64,000 bases of DNA, from NCBI GenBank assembly GCA_015179045.1, contig WHUZ01000021.1:62001-126000 (forward strand), written 5' to 3'. This stretch comes from Kalaharituber pfeilii. Taxonomy: Eukaryota; Ascomycota; Pezizomycetes; Pezizales; Pezizaceae. Below are positions 1-11,600 of the stretch, one piece after another. Below the pieces are notes generated by a model that saw only the letters and a list, made by a program, of their open reading frames with translations, did not search any database and was not told the origin of the DNA. Position 1 is the first letter of the stretch. Each line of letters begins with the position of its first letter. Both the position numbers and the translations under genes were made by a program.

Positions 1-839
1 GTAATACCACTAGTATTGAATTCGACTTATCACACCTGAATTGAATTTGATGAAGCCAGTAGGACACTTGAATATCAATTCCTTGCCTTATTGAAAGGTG
101 TGAGAAGCAAACCAAGAAAATTTACCAAAGAGGTGGTGGAGTTATTTACAAAATTCTTATTCTTAATGAAATTGTATGCAATAAGTGTATAGGAAAACTA
201 CCGGAGATCGCAATTTGATGTATGAACTGGCATAAAACAACATTGGGCCAATCTAAGCACGAAGCATCAAGAGACCTATTTGGGAGACTCATTAGCCATA
301 GCCATTATGGTGAGCGTTGAAGGGAAGTAGTGCCTTCTCCCCTCCAATGCCATTAATAGACCACAATGTCTTTTCAGTGCAAATAGAGGTACTACAGGTG
401 AAGAACAACTCTTCATTTCTTTCCCCCGAAAAGCACATACATAAGTATTTCTATTCTGGTGGTTGAGATATATGTTGTTGTGCATCCTCAGTTCTGGTGT
501 AAAAAGTGCGCCGGGACGTGCGTGAGTCCCTTTTTGGTGAAAGACAGTACTGTATGCACTAATGCATTGGATCGAGATTACTTTCTAGATGGCCCAGAAT
601 TTCTGCTCCAAATTCCAAAGTAATCTTATGGAGATTATCCAAGTCATTACTTTCGCCAGCTTATACAGTAATGGACGATTATGCTTATGTAACAAAAAAC
701 AAGAGCCATGTGCCTCCACAAAATCAATTTAGATATTGGATGTATCTTTTACCATGTTGGCCTGATCATACCATGTCCCTAGGTCTGTAACTTCCTACAA
801 GGATATCTTAGTTGTTACACTAATCGAACTCTCCACACC
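1..839. other. Intergenic, no recognisable gene
   Basis: AT-rich sequence with only short open frames on both strands. None shows a recognisable domain or splice pattern. It lies downstream of the 3' end of the minus-strand oxidoreductase at 840. Confidence 0.5.
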
Positions 840-3138
840 CTACTCAAAAAACAAATAATCTAACAACGAACATGAGAACCTGTCTCTGATATCCTCCAGC
901 CCCCATCCCTGCATCCGCCCAATATCTATCAAGCCGTCTTTGAACTCCACAATTTCGTCCTTATATGATGTCATCTTCAGATAGTCTCTCCACGGTGTTC
1001 CATCCACTGTCATTCCATCCCATTCCTTACTCCAATGAGGCCTCGTCCTCAACCTCTCCCCCCTCGCATCCTTCAAGCCCATCCACTTATCCGCCACCTT
1101 CTGCGCATAAGGACCCCATGTACGATCTGCGACGGCTGCCATCGTTGTCAACACCTCTATGCTTGCGGTTCCCAGCTGGTTCCCCCTTTGTGACGCCAAT
1201 ACAGCTTGCACTCCACTGCCGCCCATCATCCTCATCTCAAGTGCAGTCCTCATTGGTGCCTTCGGGTCCTCATACGCTGCAATTATCGCATCCCACCATG
1301 CCCTCTGGACGACATTGAAATCGGGTTTCCCGTTATCATCCGCTGGGACGGGGATCTGGAGCTCCATGTCTCGCACACGCATGTTTTGCACCCCACGTCG
1401 GAAGTGCAGAGCGTCTGGCAGTGGAGTGCGGATTTCGTAAGTAGGCTGTACGGTGTGGGCGAGGGTTCCGAGGATCATGGCTTGCCATAGCCCGGGAAGG
1501 GCGCGAAAAAGCGCCGAATCGTTGATGACACCACCAAGCCAGCCTTGGATCCATTGGAGGAAGACGTCCGGAGGGGTGGGGTAGTCATAAGCACCGGAGG
1601 CATCCACCGTGTTGTTCCTATTTCAAAAAAGGAGGTTAGGGAGGCTGTTTTTATCTCGCTGCAACCGGTTTTCGCGCACCGAAGCCTTTTGGATGGGGAG
1701 GGGTGGCTTACCAGCAATTTATGAAGACCTCCTTCTGATAAGGAAACCAGAACCACTCGGAATAGTAGTCGTTCAAGGCGCAGGATTCCCACTCCTTTCT
1801 CGCTGCTTCGAGCTCGCTGGGCGTAAATCCAATCTTGCGTAGCGGGAACGGGACCTTACCAGATGTGACGTACTCTGCGGGTGGCGGGATTGCGAGCATG
1901 GTATGCACCTTTTTAGGCTGCATTACAGCGTAAGTCATCCGATCCATCTCAATCGTTACATGCGTCACTAAGCCCAGCAGGCCCAACGACCCAGATGCGA
2001 CTCTCAATTTTTCCGGGTCGGTTATGGCCTGGTGCTTCCCATTCGCATCAACATACTCTATACTTCGAATTAAGTCCGCTAGCGTGGGATGGCGGATCCC
2101 TCCCCCGTGGCACATTGGAATGGTGCTTCCTCCCACAGTGATTTCAACCATAATTACATTCATTGGTAACGTCCACTCCTGGAACCCCACGGCCCAGCGG
2201 CGCAGCTCCTCGTTAGTCACTCCCGCGCCAATCCGAACCCACTTCTTCTCACGCCCGTCGCCGGTCCCATCCAAAACCTCGATACTCTTGAACTGGTTCC
2301 CCGGAAACGTCACGCTGGGAAGCAGGGAGCTGGGATCAGGGACAGCAGTTGCCATCTCCAGATCCAACATGCTGACTAACAATTCCCCGTCCTGACTGTA
2401 TAGATCTGCCCAAGTATGCCGGTAACCTGCGCCTCGTACTCTTTTGCCTTTGGCCTTGGCCCACTTGACGAGGTTCTCAACACCGAGAATGGTCGTGGGG
2501 ACAAACGTGTATGTTGGGGTATTGTGCACAGTGAGACCCCAGTTCTCAAAGGGCGCGTACGAATACACTTTCATCACCTTGATTCGTTCTTCATCCTCGT
2601 AGATAATAGGTGATGTATCCTGACGGGCGTTGAGCCAGCGTCGCGATACGTTGTCTGTGCCAACCATCTCCATCCTAGTGAAGTGCTCTTTCGCGGCTGG
2701 GCTAGGAGGGATATGGAAGTACATCTTACCCCCATCTCTCTTTTTCAGAACGTCAGTGGCACTCTTGCCCTCCACAAACCTCTCCACTTTTCTCCGTAGG
2801 TCATCGTCCAGAGCTGCAATGGCAGAAATGTAGGAATCGTGGTTTTTTATTGCACGTAGGAAGCCGCGGATGTGCTCTTCGGGGCTGGTGTGGCCGGATT
2901 TAATATCAGAGAGGATGTCACGGAGGCCAGGGAAGGAGGTATTGATCTGCGGGTGGAGGGTAATGGCCAAGATGATTGTATCTAGAAGATCAAGGGATAA
3001 CAGGTCTGAGGCAGAAGGAGATGGAATGTCAAGGATAGGGTCAAGAATGGGACCCAGTCGTGGCTCGGTATTGGGTCTTGGAAATGGGAGGACGAAGGGG
3101 AAGAGTGGTAGAAGATAAAGTAGTCGGGGGAGAAACAT
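840..3138 (-). CDS. Secreted FAD-linked oxidoreductase, aldonolactone-oxidase type
   Basis: Predicted two-exon gene: exon 1 3138-1712, intron 1711-1618 (GTAAGC...ATAG), exon 2 1617-840, giving 734 residues. The ATG at 3138 is preferred over an ATG 24 bases upstream because it starts a hydrophobic leader (MFLPRLLYLLPLFPFVLPF) like a signal peptide. Residues about 217-400 look like a PCMH-type FAD-binding domain, with GAGYRHTW at 236-243, CHGGG at 343-347 and SGSLGLLGLVT at 382-392. The C-terminal part carries RPHWSK (HWSK 670-673), which resembles the HWGK signature of the aldonolactone oxidase (ALO/gulonolactone oxidase) family. Such enzymes oxidise sugar lactones or other alcohols with FAD and oxygen; the substrate here cannot be inferred. 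It is longer than classical ALO (about 530 residues) because of a roughly 200-residue N-terminal region that I do not recognise. The frame is intact. Confidence 0.85.
1618..1711 (-). other. Intron of the FAD oxidoreductase
   Basis: Donor GTAAGC and acceptor ATAG on the minus strand. Removing these 94 bases joins a split Trp codon and restores one frame across the gene. Confidence 0.85.
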
Positions 3139-5744
3139 TGTACGTGTGCGTGGGTGAAGCAAAACCTGAGGCGGAAAGAAGTAGAATTATGAAGCACTTG
3201 AAATTATACCTGGGTTGCAAGCCATTTAAGGGAGAGCGTGGGTGGTCGTTAGAGGTGTCACTACACCGTTACCGGGTAAGGGATTGGGCGTGAGAGAAAG
3301 TGAAAGTGACATGTTTGATTTAGACTCCCACCACCAAATACGAAAAGCCGCGAAGCTCAAGTGGGGCAAAAATAGATATATAACCTGGGTCACTTTCCCA
3401 TGGCCGCCACTCCCCTGTTTCGTCTTTCTTTTCTTCTTCCTTCCTCTCGTTCACGCACGCTAACGTATTCCGCCATAGTGCGGTAAGGCTGCACATGGGT
3501 AATGGAAAAAAAACAAAAATCTTGTTTTTTTTTTTAATACTACCCTTCTTCACGTCAGCTGAAACTCCTGTGACACGCGGTCATCAACATGTAGTCTCTT
3601 GATCATGAGTTCTTTGCAATTGCCTGACACTGAGCATCACAAGGCACACCTTCGCCTTAGAACTCACTATTCGGGGTCAGAAGTTGCACCTGCCGCAACC
3701 CGAAAAGCTTAATGTGCACGTCTAGCCAGTCTAAGTTTAACTGGGGCGTACTGCTGCAAACCTTAACGCGAGGGCAGGGCAGTGACTTTCTAGTACGTCC
3801 ATACAGTTTATATAATGAAAAGAGTCGGATCCGGTAAGACTCCCCCCGGACAGAACTATTGACGTTGAAGATCCAATCCCGCTGGCTGAAGGTGCACTGC
3901 ACATGCGGTTTCGCGGGAGCGTGATCAAAACTGCCAATGTGACATAAGGCTTTTTCGACGGGTCATGAGGCTGCTTCATCCGATGACCTGAGCAGTGATA
4001 CCTTCCGGCCAATCAAGATCCACTTGATCCAACGTCGCTAAACGTCATAACGTAAGCAATTGTTTCTCCCAGGCTACTATCGACACACTCATGTCTTAGA
4101 TAATGGGATCACACATTGTTTGAGTGGAACGAAGGAAAATTGTGTCATGACCTGGTCGATATACGTTACACAACATGGGTGGGTGTGCCAGGGTCGCTCG
4201 GGAACCTGAGGCGGAAATACCTACTCCGGCGAGATATGTAATAATTGAAACAGGGTAGGTACTGAATCCCTATGACATTAATCTCAAGAATTTGCGCCTA
4301 CAAATATTGAAGCAAGGAACCGCAATCTCAAGAATTTGCGCCTACAAATATTGAAGCAAGGAACCGCAACATACAAGATCCGCTTTAGCGCCCTTGCCGT
4401 CCTTTCCGTTCAGTTCGGAGTTCAACAGCACAAAATGAATTGAGAGCGTGGGCAGAACAATCCTTGCTACAAGGAGTCACAACGCCTAGTCCATGCACAT
4501 CCGCATCACTGATGAGGTGACATTCGCAATACAACTGCCGGGGAGAAGTCTCAGCATCGTCCCGCATTCGAGTAAATTCCTCTTGGGGTGGTAAGCGATA
4601 GTCAACTAATCCTGAGCCGCGCGAATCGCTTTCAAATCTGTCCAAGCATTATGTGTAGCTAGCCCATGGGGGGCGAACGCGGAAAAAGCCTCTTGCCCGT
4701 GCCCTTTGTGGCTTCTAATCATGTTGGTGCGCACCAAAGGTATAATTTTAACTCAGGGTCTGGCACGGAGGCTGCTGGATTTTCTCGTTCAATAGCTTCA
4801 AAAAATTAATGCGAAAGCCTGTAAGACACACTTTGCTCAACAGTTAGCCCTACGGCGTTTATATGGCATTAGAGCTTGCGATGAGCCGGTCCAGGACTAT
4901 CCGATCTATGCCGGCGCGTCAATATTTCCTGCTCAGGGAAGGATATTACTCGTAGCTGAACACCTGGATGATCACGACTTGAGGTCATCTGATTACCTGA
5001 AAGTTGCACACATGCCTTCAAATGGGGTAGTTGATACACTCATAATTGGAATGTAGAGCACTGCCGACGTGGTCAACAGACCATAATTTGTCGAAATCTG
5101 CTAACTTTACTAGAGTCCTTGACTGCGCAGACGACAATGCTGCATCAGCATTCAAGCCCCTGCCCGAGCAGGCCACTGCAATAGTACGTTACATTATGAC
5201 TTTATCACTGCAGAACAGGGGGAAAACTTGACAGGAAATTTTTGCGTATTTTTTTCCCCTTCTCGGTGGGTCCTTTACTGCTTGGTACACCCCTGCCCTC
5301 CTCCTCTTCCAGACCACGCATATATATTCTTCGCATACGTGTCTTAATTATCCTATTCCTTCCCGCACCACCTGCATCCCCGTCCATCTCCTAAATCTCC
5401 AGGCTCTTAGACCCTTCTTCCCGATTATCTCTTCAGATTATCTTTTCCATCGTTCGTAGCAGCTTCCCCACCCATTGTAATGGGCTCTATGTCATGCCAA
5501 GTCTATTTTTTTCCCCCTTCGCCTTCTATGCCTTAAGTCAATATTCAGTTCTTATCCTTTTCTGGGCTACTACCTCTTCTTGTTAAGGTAAGGGCGTCCT
5601 ATTCTCGCCGCTTCGTTAGCCTCTTCTTTCCTTCTATACCCTTGTGTCCCTTCACTTATAGTTATATCGTCTTAAGTTCCCGTTCTCTTTCGCTCTAGTA
5701 CCTCTCCTCATAACCTGCTCGCTCTGCCCAGTGCCAGTTAGCCC
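3139..5744. other. Intergenic with a short tandem repeat
   Basis: No supported gene. The first few hundred bases should contain the promoter of the minus-strand oxidoreductase. A degenerate LINE-like tail (CGCCATAG, then GGGTAATGG and an A-run) may lie at about 3470-3512 on the plus strand. A pyrimidine-rich stretch runs from about 5245 to 5700. Confidence 0.4.
4281..4368. repeat. Exact 44-bp tandem duplication
   Basis: Two perfect adjacent copies of a 44-bp unit (4281-4324 and 4325-4368) that begins ATCTCAAGAATTTGCGCC. Being identical, the duplication looks recent. Confidence 0.9.
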
Positions 5745-6239
5745 CTACGGTCGTGTCTTCTTGACGGCTACCTGTGACATCATGATGAGGAGCTTTTCCT
5801 CGTATGGGTCTCGAATCTCCTCAGCTATTGCCATAATTTCCGGGTGGTTTACAGTCACTATCGCACCAGATGTGCTGACTCCATGCTTCTTCCCCAATAA
5901 CAGCGCAGGCATTTCAAGCATTTTCTCTGCCACTCCCGTCGGTCTATGTCTCTTTCCTTTTTTCTCCCACTTTAGATGTACCTCCCTCTTCTTCTATCAC
6001 CTAACAGCGGGACCAGGTATTCTCTTCTCTTTCAATGTATGCACTGACTTCAAGTTTGTCAGCCCTACTACAACATTCTCCCTATCTGGAATAGTACCCC
6101 CAATATTGCCGTTGCTACCCGTATATGCCCAGTTTTCAAGTTCTCTTAACTTGTCTGTATATCCTCGCCTTTGCATAAGCCACGACTTATCTTGAGGCAC
6201 GAGCAACCTGCCAAAATAATGCTTCAGCCCTAACGCCAT
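5745..6239 (-). pseudogene. Decayed family A LINE ORF2 fragment (RT end and RNase H)
   Basis: The minus-strand reading contains RELENWAYT near 6150, matching RELERWQYSVARG in the LINE copy at 25.4 kb. Further on it contains TVNHPEIMAIAEE and EEKLLIMM, matching TVNHAELYAISEA and EELLIITDSKF of the RNase H domain in the copy at 19.5 kb. The frame is interrupted and both ends and the 3' tail are missing. The plus-strand open frame here (5731-6195) is a shadow. Confidence 0.6.
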
Positions 6240-6906
6240 TGGCCTGGAATGTTAGTCTAGAGCACGAGTCTGGAACACAAGTCTGGGTCTGGGGATCTCG
6301 ACTGTGACTTTGAACAGTGAGTAAACGTTGTGAATCTAGATAAGTAGGTCTAGTCCAAGGGCCCTCGTAGCATGAGCCGGGATCCCGGGAAGCACTGAAG
6401 CGAAGAAATTGAGCTGTGTCAGAGAGGGAGCGGGAGACATAGATAATGCAGTTGATGTGGCGGGCGGCAGTTACATAGAGCATTTGTAGAGGCCGGATGG
6501 GAGTATAGGACGGAAGTGGAGTTGGCTTTAGTGAATGTCAGCAGTATCTGTCAGCTAGTCTGCCACCTAGACACTCAGAGAGGTGCCAAGCCAGACTACT
6601 CGGAGGGCACCCGATCGAGATCGAATCATTATCGATACATGCTCCGGTTACGAGAATAGACCACGCGCCCAAAGTTTGCTCTTTCTTTCTGTCAGTATCA
6701 CATCAGTGAATCTATAGCTAGAAGATACAGTATATCCTGCGAGTGGCATTTTGTTAGATACCATTCATTGCATGCCGCGTTTTTCTCTAACTACCGCTCT
6801 ACAGATTCCTTCCGCTGTCTAAACTGATAGCTCTGAATGGCCAGCTTTAGCGCCCGGTTCCAGTCTACCACAGGTCACGGCGCTGGAACCCCAGGCATCC
6901 CTGCTG
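6240..6906. other. Intergenic, nothing recognised
   Basis: Short open frames only, none with a recognisable domain. Confidence 0.4.
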
Positions 6907-7668
6907 AATACCTAGCGCCTCCCCAGCGGCAACATCCTCAACCGCCGCCCCCACTACACAAAGCAGAAAGCGCAAGGGCAAGAAGCCGTCCCCCAAAGGC
7001 ACGTATGCCATAAAGCGACAGTTGAGCGACGAGGACGCAAGAAAGATTGCTGCAGGAACCCCCTAGCCTCGGCAGACAACCCGGCAGGCAGCACGCCCAC
7101 CCCCACCCAAAAACCCGAACCACAGACACCAGCACCAAAACCACCGACACCAATACCCGAACCCGATTCCCGCCTCCAAACCACCCCCCCGCGCCCCAAA
7201 GCCAGATCCCACCCTCCAACCCGCCCCGACAACACCACTTCGAGACAAGGCATTGTCGTCCACGGCATAGCCCTAAGGAAAGACCTGGGAAAATGGTTGG
7301 AGGCGTCCAATAAAGACATAGGCGAAATCACAGGGATCAGATGGCTACGGAAGAAGACAATCTTGATGGAGGAAGGCAAGCAGACAAGTTCCGTGGTAGC
7401 GTACCTGGAAACGCCAACGGAAAGTGGGAAGGTTAGACTCGGAGGAAGGTGGCTGCGGACAAGTGTGTACGAGACAGATAGAGGAAGGAAATAGGAAGGT
7501 CACTGGGGTTACCACACCGATTTTTCACCTGCATCAAGTATGAAGTCCGCGGCGCTACATGTATTTAGTTTTTTGTTCTTGTTCTTTCGTTCTTTACACC
7601 TCGCCATAGCCCATAGGGCGGCATGCGAGTAATGAAATAAAAAAAAATAAAAATAAAATACCTAGCGC
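6907..7668 (+). mobile_element. ORF1-only LINE-derived element, 5'-truncated copy
   Basis: The insert 6919-7656 is flanked by the direct repeat AATACCTAGCGC (6907-6918 and 7657-7668). It matches the 3' half of the full element at 60087-61656. It has the Lys-rich stretch and the Pro/Thr-rich linker in broken frames, then the C-terminal ORF1 module (7297-7494: VEEGKQTSSV-like, RLGGRWLRTSVYETDRGRK, stop), then the family A 3' hairpin at about 7595-7630 and an A-rich tail. No reverse transcriptase is present. Frameshifts upstream of 7297 make it a dead copy. Confidence 0.85.
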
Positions 7669-7825
7669 GCTGCGGCCGTGGGCAAATGTTGGCCCGTGTC
7701 GCTTACGGTATCATATGAGCACGTTCTTTACGATAGCCTTACACACGCGTACAGTCTTAACTTTTATCTCTGCATCTTAAACGGGTACGGGTATTCAACG
7801 TTGGACTGTATGGTTGCTGTTCATC

Positions 7826-10420
7826 TACGGTTGCTACCTCCCACGGCGACAGGACGAGAGCCCGACGGCTACTAAGAGACATCATACGAGAAAAGAAAAA
7901 GACCTACTGGCAGGACTTCCTGGAGGAGGACAGACCATCCTCCCCATGGGACGTTTTTCGACTCGCCAGAGACCCCTTCAGACAGAAGGAAATGATGAGC
8001 ATACCGGGTACAGACAAGGAAATAATCGACGCACTAATAGAACGGAACTTCATCACCGAAGGACCCAACGATACCCCGGCAGCAATACCCCCACCAGGGA
8101 TCACACTCGACAGGGAACAAGTGCGCAAGGCAATAGACAAGGCCCTCACCAGGACGAAGTCGAGATCAGCTCCAGGACCAGACGGCATACAGTATGGACT
8201 CCTGAAACTCCTGAAGGGAACGACCCTCTGGGAAGCAGTCAGGGAGAATAGAGTGGACTACATCAACGGGAACTACAACTTCACCAGGGGATTTGACGTC
8301 GTCATGATCTTAAAGAAAAACAAACCCCGGTTGAGCTCATCAGCTCATGGAGACCAATAACGCTCCTCAACACAGGAGCCAAGTTGGGACAGGAGGTCAT
8401 CGCCGACCTCCTCCAGAAGCAGGACTGCCTCTTCCGGAACTCACAGCTGGGAGGACGGCCGAAGCGAGGAGCGGGGAGCGGAAGACTTACAGAGGCAGAC
8501 GCTCAAAGACATCGACACAAGACTGCAGCAGAAGGAGTGGATAGCCATAGTGGGGGACGACATCAAGATAGCCTTCAAGTTCGTAAGGAAGGACCGGGTA
8601 GCCGCACGCATCAGGGAAGTCAACCCGAACCTGGCAGCATTTGTAGAAGCGTTCCTCTGACCTCATGCCAAACGACTTCAACCTACACTGGGACAGGAAG
8701 AAACGTGGCACGGGAACGATGAAGGATGGCACACCCCAAGGATCCCCACTGTCACCGGTCATATTCCTGATCGGAGTCACCCCAGTGGCCACACAGATAG
8801 ACCGAACACACTTCACTAGATCCTACGTAGACGACTTCCATGGAGTAGTCTCGGACAAGTCACTACCAAGACTACGGAAGGCAATAAAGGAATACCGGAC
8901 CAAACTTAACGCGGCGGTCTCAGCAAAAGGTATGAAATCGACCAGAACAAGTCGGAGACGCTAATCCTAGAAGTCAAAGGCCCAGACTACTGCTTGGTAG
9001 GCTTGACGGTCGACTGGGAAATGAAGTTCAATCGACACCATAACAAAAGATTACAACTCGCCAAGGCTGTATGGGGCGTAGCCACGAGACTACAACCCCT
9101 ACTGCCGGCCAAAAAGCGATAAATCTACACCTCAATAGGCCGCCCAATAGTGACCTGTGGCTGCTGGGCCTAGAACCAATACGCCAAGGGAGCCCCGAGC
9201 CAGAGAAAGAAGGAGGCCCTAGAGAAGTGGCAATATACGGTGGCACGCGCAATCACAGCCGCACCCTAGGGAACCAGACGGGACGTGACAGAAGGACTAG
9301 CCAACCTTGAATCAATGGGGACCTTCGTAGAGAGCGAAAGTACTAGGGTGGAAGCCAGGACGCTCAGATTCGGAGATGAACCGATCAGAAACCAAGACCC
9401 GGAACACAGATACCTAAGAGGATCCTTAATGCACCGCCAACCCCTCTCACTGGCTCGACTTCCCACGCTCCCGACAGACACAACTAGAGATGAATAGGAG
9501 ACAGCCATCGCCAAAGTCGAAGACGAGGGCTGGGCAAGCCATTACACCGATGGTAGTTGAACAGAAGACGCATCCGGAGTCGGGTTATACAAACAATGCC
9601 TGACAAAGAGGACATCAAGGTACCTAGGCCGATAGAGCACCGTCAATGACGCTGAACTGATAGCTATGAGCGAAGCCCTAAACACCTAGGGCAACGAACT
9701 GCTAATCATAACTGACTCGAAGGTAGTCATATCCAAGCTTCAACGGATCGTCGATGGCGAACCCACCCATGATGTGGCATCACAGCTGGTACGGGAAGCC
9801 TGGGACCGAAGGGAGCAAGCTGAAGACTAGGACGTGGCGGTCATGTGGGTAAAAGGCCCAAGGGCATCCACGGCAACACAGAAGCAGACCGAGAGGCCAA
9901 AGTTGGCACCTGCCTCCAATACCAAGAGGAGGTCATAAACGAAGCCGAACTCAAACAACAAGCCAAAGCAGACAGAGCCGAGGAAAGAAACAGACTAGGG
10001 ATGTCGTACAGACCCCTACAAAGACTAGGACATAAGACCGCCACCCTGGCGGGTATCATCGGAGGCAAGGGCCTACGGGCGTAGAAACACAGGATGGGGA
10101 CAGCGGACAGCCCAGATTGCCGCTGGTGCGGCGAGGATGCCGAGACGACACAACACATATTGACAAACTGCCAGGTGTGGAAACAGAAATGCCCCCGAGG
10201 CATTGACGATCTCCGCCACCCAAAGACGGACAAGGTCGAAGACAGAGACAGGCTATGGGAATTGATGGAATGGGCAGGGAGGTAGGAGACAGGGCGATTT
10301 TTATTCTCTTTACTTTTCCTTATATACTCAATTTCATGTATTTAGTAACTCGCCATAGCCCATAGGGCGGCACGCGAGTAATGATGATAAAAAAAAAAAA
10401 AAAAAAAATACGGTTGCTAC
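7826..10420 (+). mobile_element. Family A LINE, 5'-truncated copy (LINE A1)
   Basis: The insert 7838-10408 lies between direct repeats TACGGTTGCTAC (7826-7837 and 10409-10420). It ends with the family A hairpin at about 10343-10372 followed by TAATGATGAT and about 20 A. The 5' truncation falls in ORF2 just upstream of the reverse transcriptase. The endonuclease and ORF1 are absent. Confidence 0.9.
7842..10285 (+). pseudogene. LINE A1 ORF2 remnant: RT, RNase H, zinc finger
   Basis: In order but in shifting frames: an N-terminal RT part with SRSAPGPDGIQYGLLK (about 8160-8205), SWRPITLLNT (about 8348), GTPQGSPLSPV (about 8725-8757) and SYVDDF, the polymerase active-site motif (about 8821). RNase H follows (YTDGS near 9545, ELLIITDSK near 9700), then a C-terminal CCHC-type finger CRWCGEDAETTQHILTNC (about 10120-10175). 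There are at least four frameshifts and several stops, including one right after YTDGS. As an RNase H-bearing LINE ORF2 it would have copied family A RNA, but it cannot function now. Confidence 0.9.
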
Positions 10421-10569
10421 TCATTCCCAGATCCGCTTTGTCGAGGGATTAACATTTGGGTACCCCCTGGTGCAGATACATCGTAAAACCACCCTACATT
10501 ACATCAAGTATACACTTGAATTTCGCTCCGATATCGGCGAAATGGAACGCCAAGGCAATTTTCGAGGCA

Positions 10570-10959
10570 GTGCACATGTCATTGTGGGCCTCCTGGGGGG
10601 CAAAAAGCCTGCGGGCATGAAAGCACAAGCTCGGGAAGGCGGATGGTCCGGAATGCCGATGGTGCTGGGAAGAGGAGGAAACGGCGGCACACATATGGGA
10701 AAGGTGCAGCACATGGAGAAGGAGGTGGCCGGCGGACCGCGAGCGATCCACCGACCGCCCGAGACAGGCGAAGGGGAAGGTGACCCGTGGATAGAACTAC
10801 TACGGTGGGCGGACCTGTAGGCGGATGTTCATGTTACTGACGATTTCCATTTTCCCTTTACTTCACTTCCTCTTTTCGTTGGCGTATATTCCCTATGTAT
10901 TTAATATCGCCATAGCCCCCAGGGCGGCATGCGATTAAAAAAAAAAAGTACACATGTCA
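10570..10959 (+). mobile_element. Family A LINE 3' fragment (C-terminal finger and tail)
   Basis: The insert of about 366 bp (10582-10947) lies between GTGCACATGTCA and GTACACATGTCA (one mismatch). It encodes GPECRWCWEEEETAAHIW and RRRWP in broken frames, the end of ORF2, then a family A-like hairpin (CGCCATAGCCCCCAGGGCGG at about 10906) and an A-run. Confidence 0.85.
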
Positions 10960-11546
10960 CAGGTCTCGAGGCTTATGCCAAGACACGGCGTGCGAGCCAG
11001 CGCCGCCATAGTGATGCGCTCATGCTCACTGAGGTAGTGAGGCATACAGGCGAATATAGTAACATTTAAAGCTCTCTTTCAAGTAAAAAGAAGAAAATAA
11101 GAAAAAAATCTTCCGATTGACTGGTAGAAGAGAACGGAGACAGCGAGCATTTAAGCGCAAATGAGCAATTGGCATAGTGAGCGACGTTAGAGTGCAATAA
11201 CTTACATACAGGTGCCAACACCCATCGCTTCCAAAGTGCCTTTTTGGCATGGCAGGTGGGCAAGAGCTGGTTTACAACCGTGCTAATTACTGAACAGAGG
11301 GCTACAGTAAGGGTTTACTAGTAGAGAAGCTTTGACATAAACCATGCGCATGCTTACTCAGCAAGTAGATAAACAGAAAACGAGTGGTCTCATCTCAAGC
11401 CCCTAGGTAGGTACTAGCCCTTCCGTCTTCGAGTAGTCGGCATTCCAGAAAATGGGCTAGAGTCCCAGACTGCGGAACCAGAGATATCTGTGCTGACAAA
11501 GGATAGATTTCCGCGCACATTTGTCGACTTTCCATGGCCCGTACTG
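10960..11546. other. Intergenic, nothing recognised
   Basis: Only short frames; no domain recognised. Confidence 0.4.
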
Positions 11547-11600
11547 TTTTTTTTTTTTTGTTTTTTTTATTTCACGTAACCCCGCTTGCAGCTATTAGGT
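11547..11600 (-). mobile_element. Family B tail-only remnant, inverted
   Basis: A T-run interrupted by G, then TTTCACGTAACCCCGCTTG, the reverse complement of the family B 3' end. No element body and no clear target duplication. Confidence 0.6.

Noticed and set aside
5731..6195. 154-codon plus-strand frame
   Set aside because: The opposite strand carries recognisable LINE RNase H residues (TVNHPEIMAIAEE), so this is a shadow.
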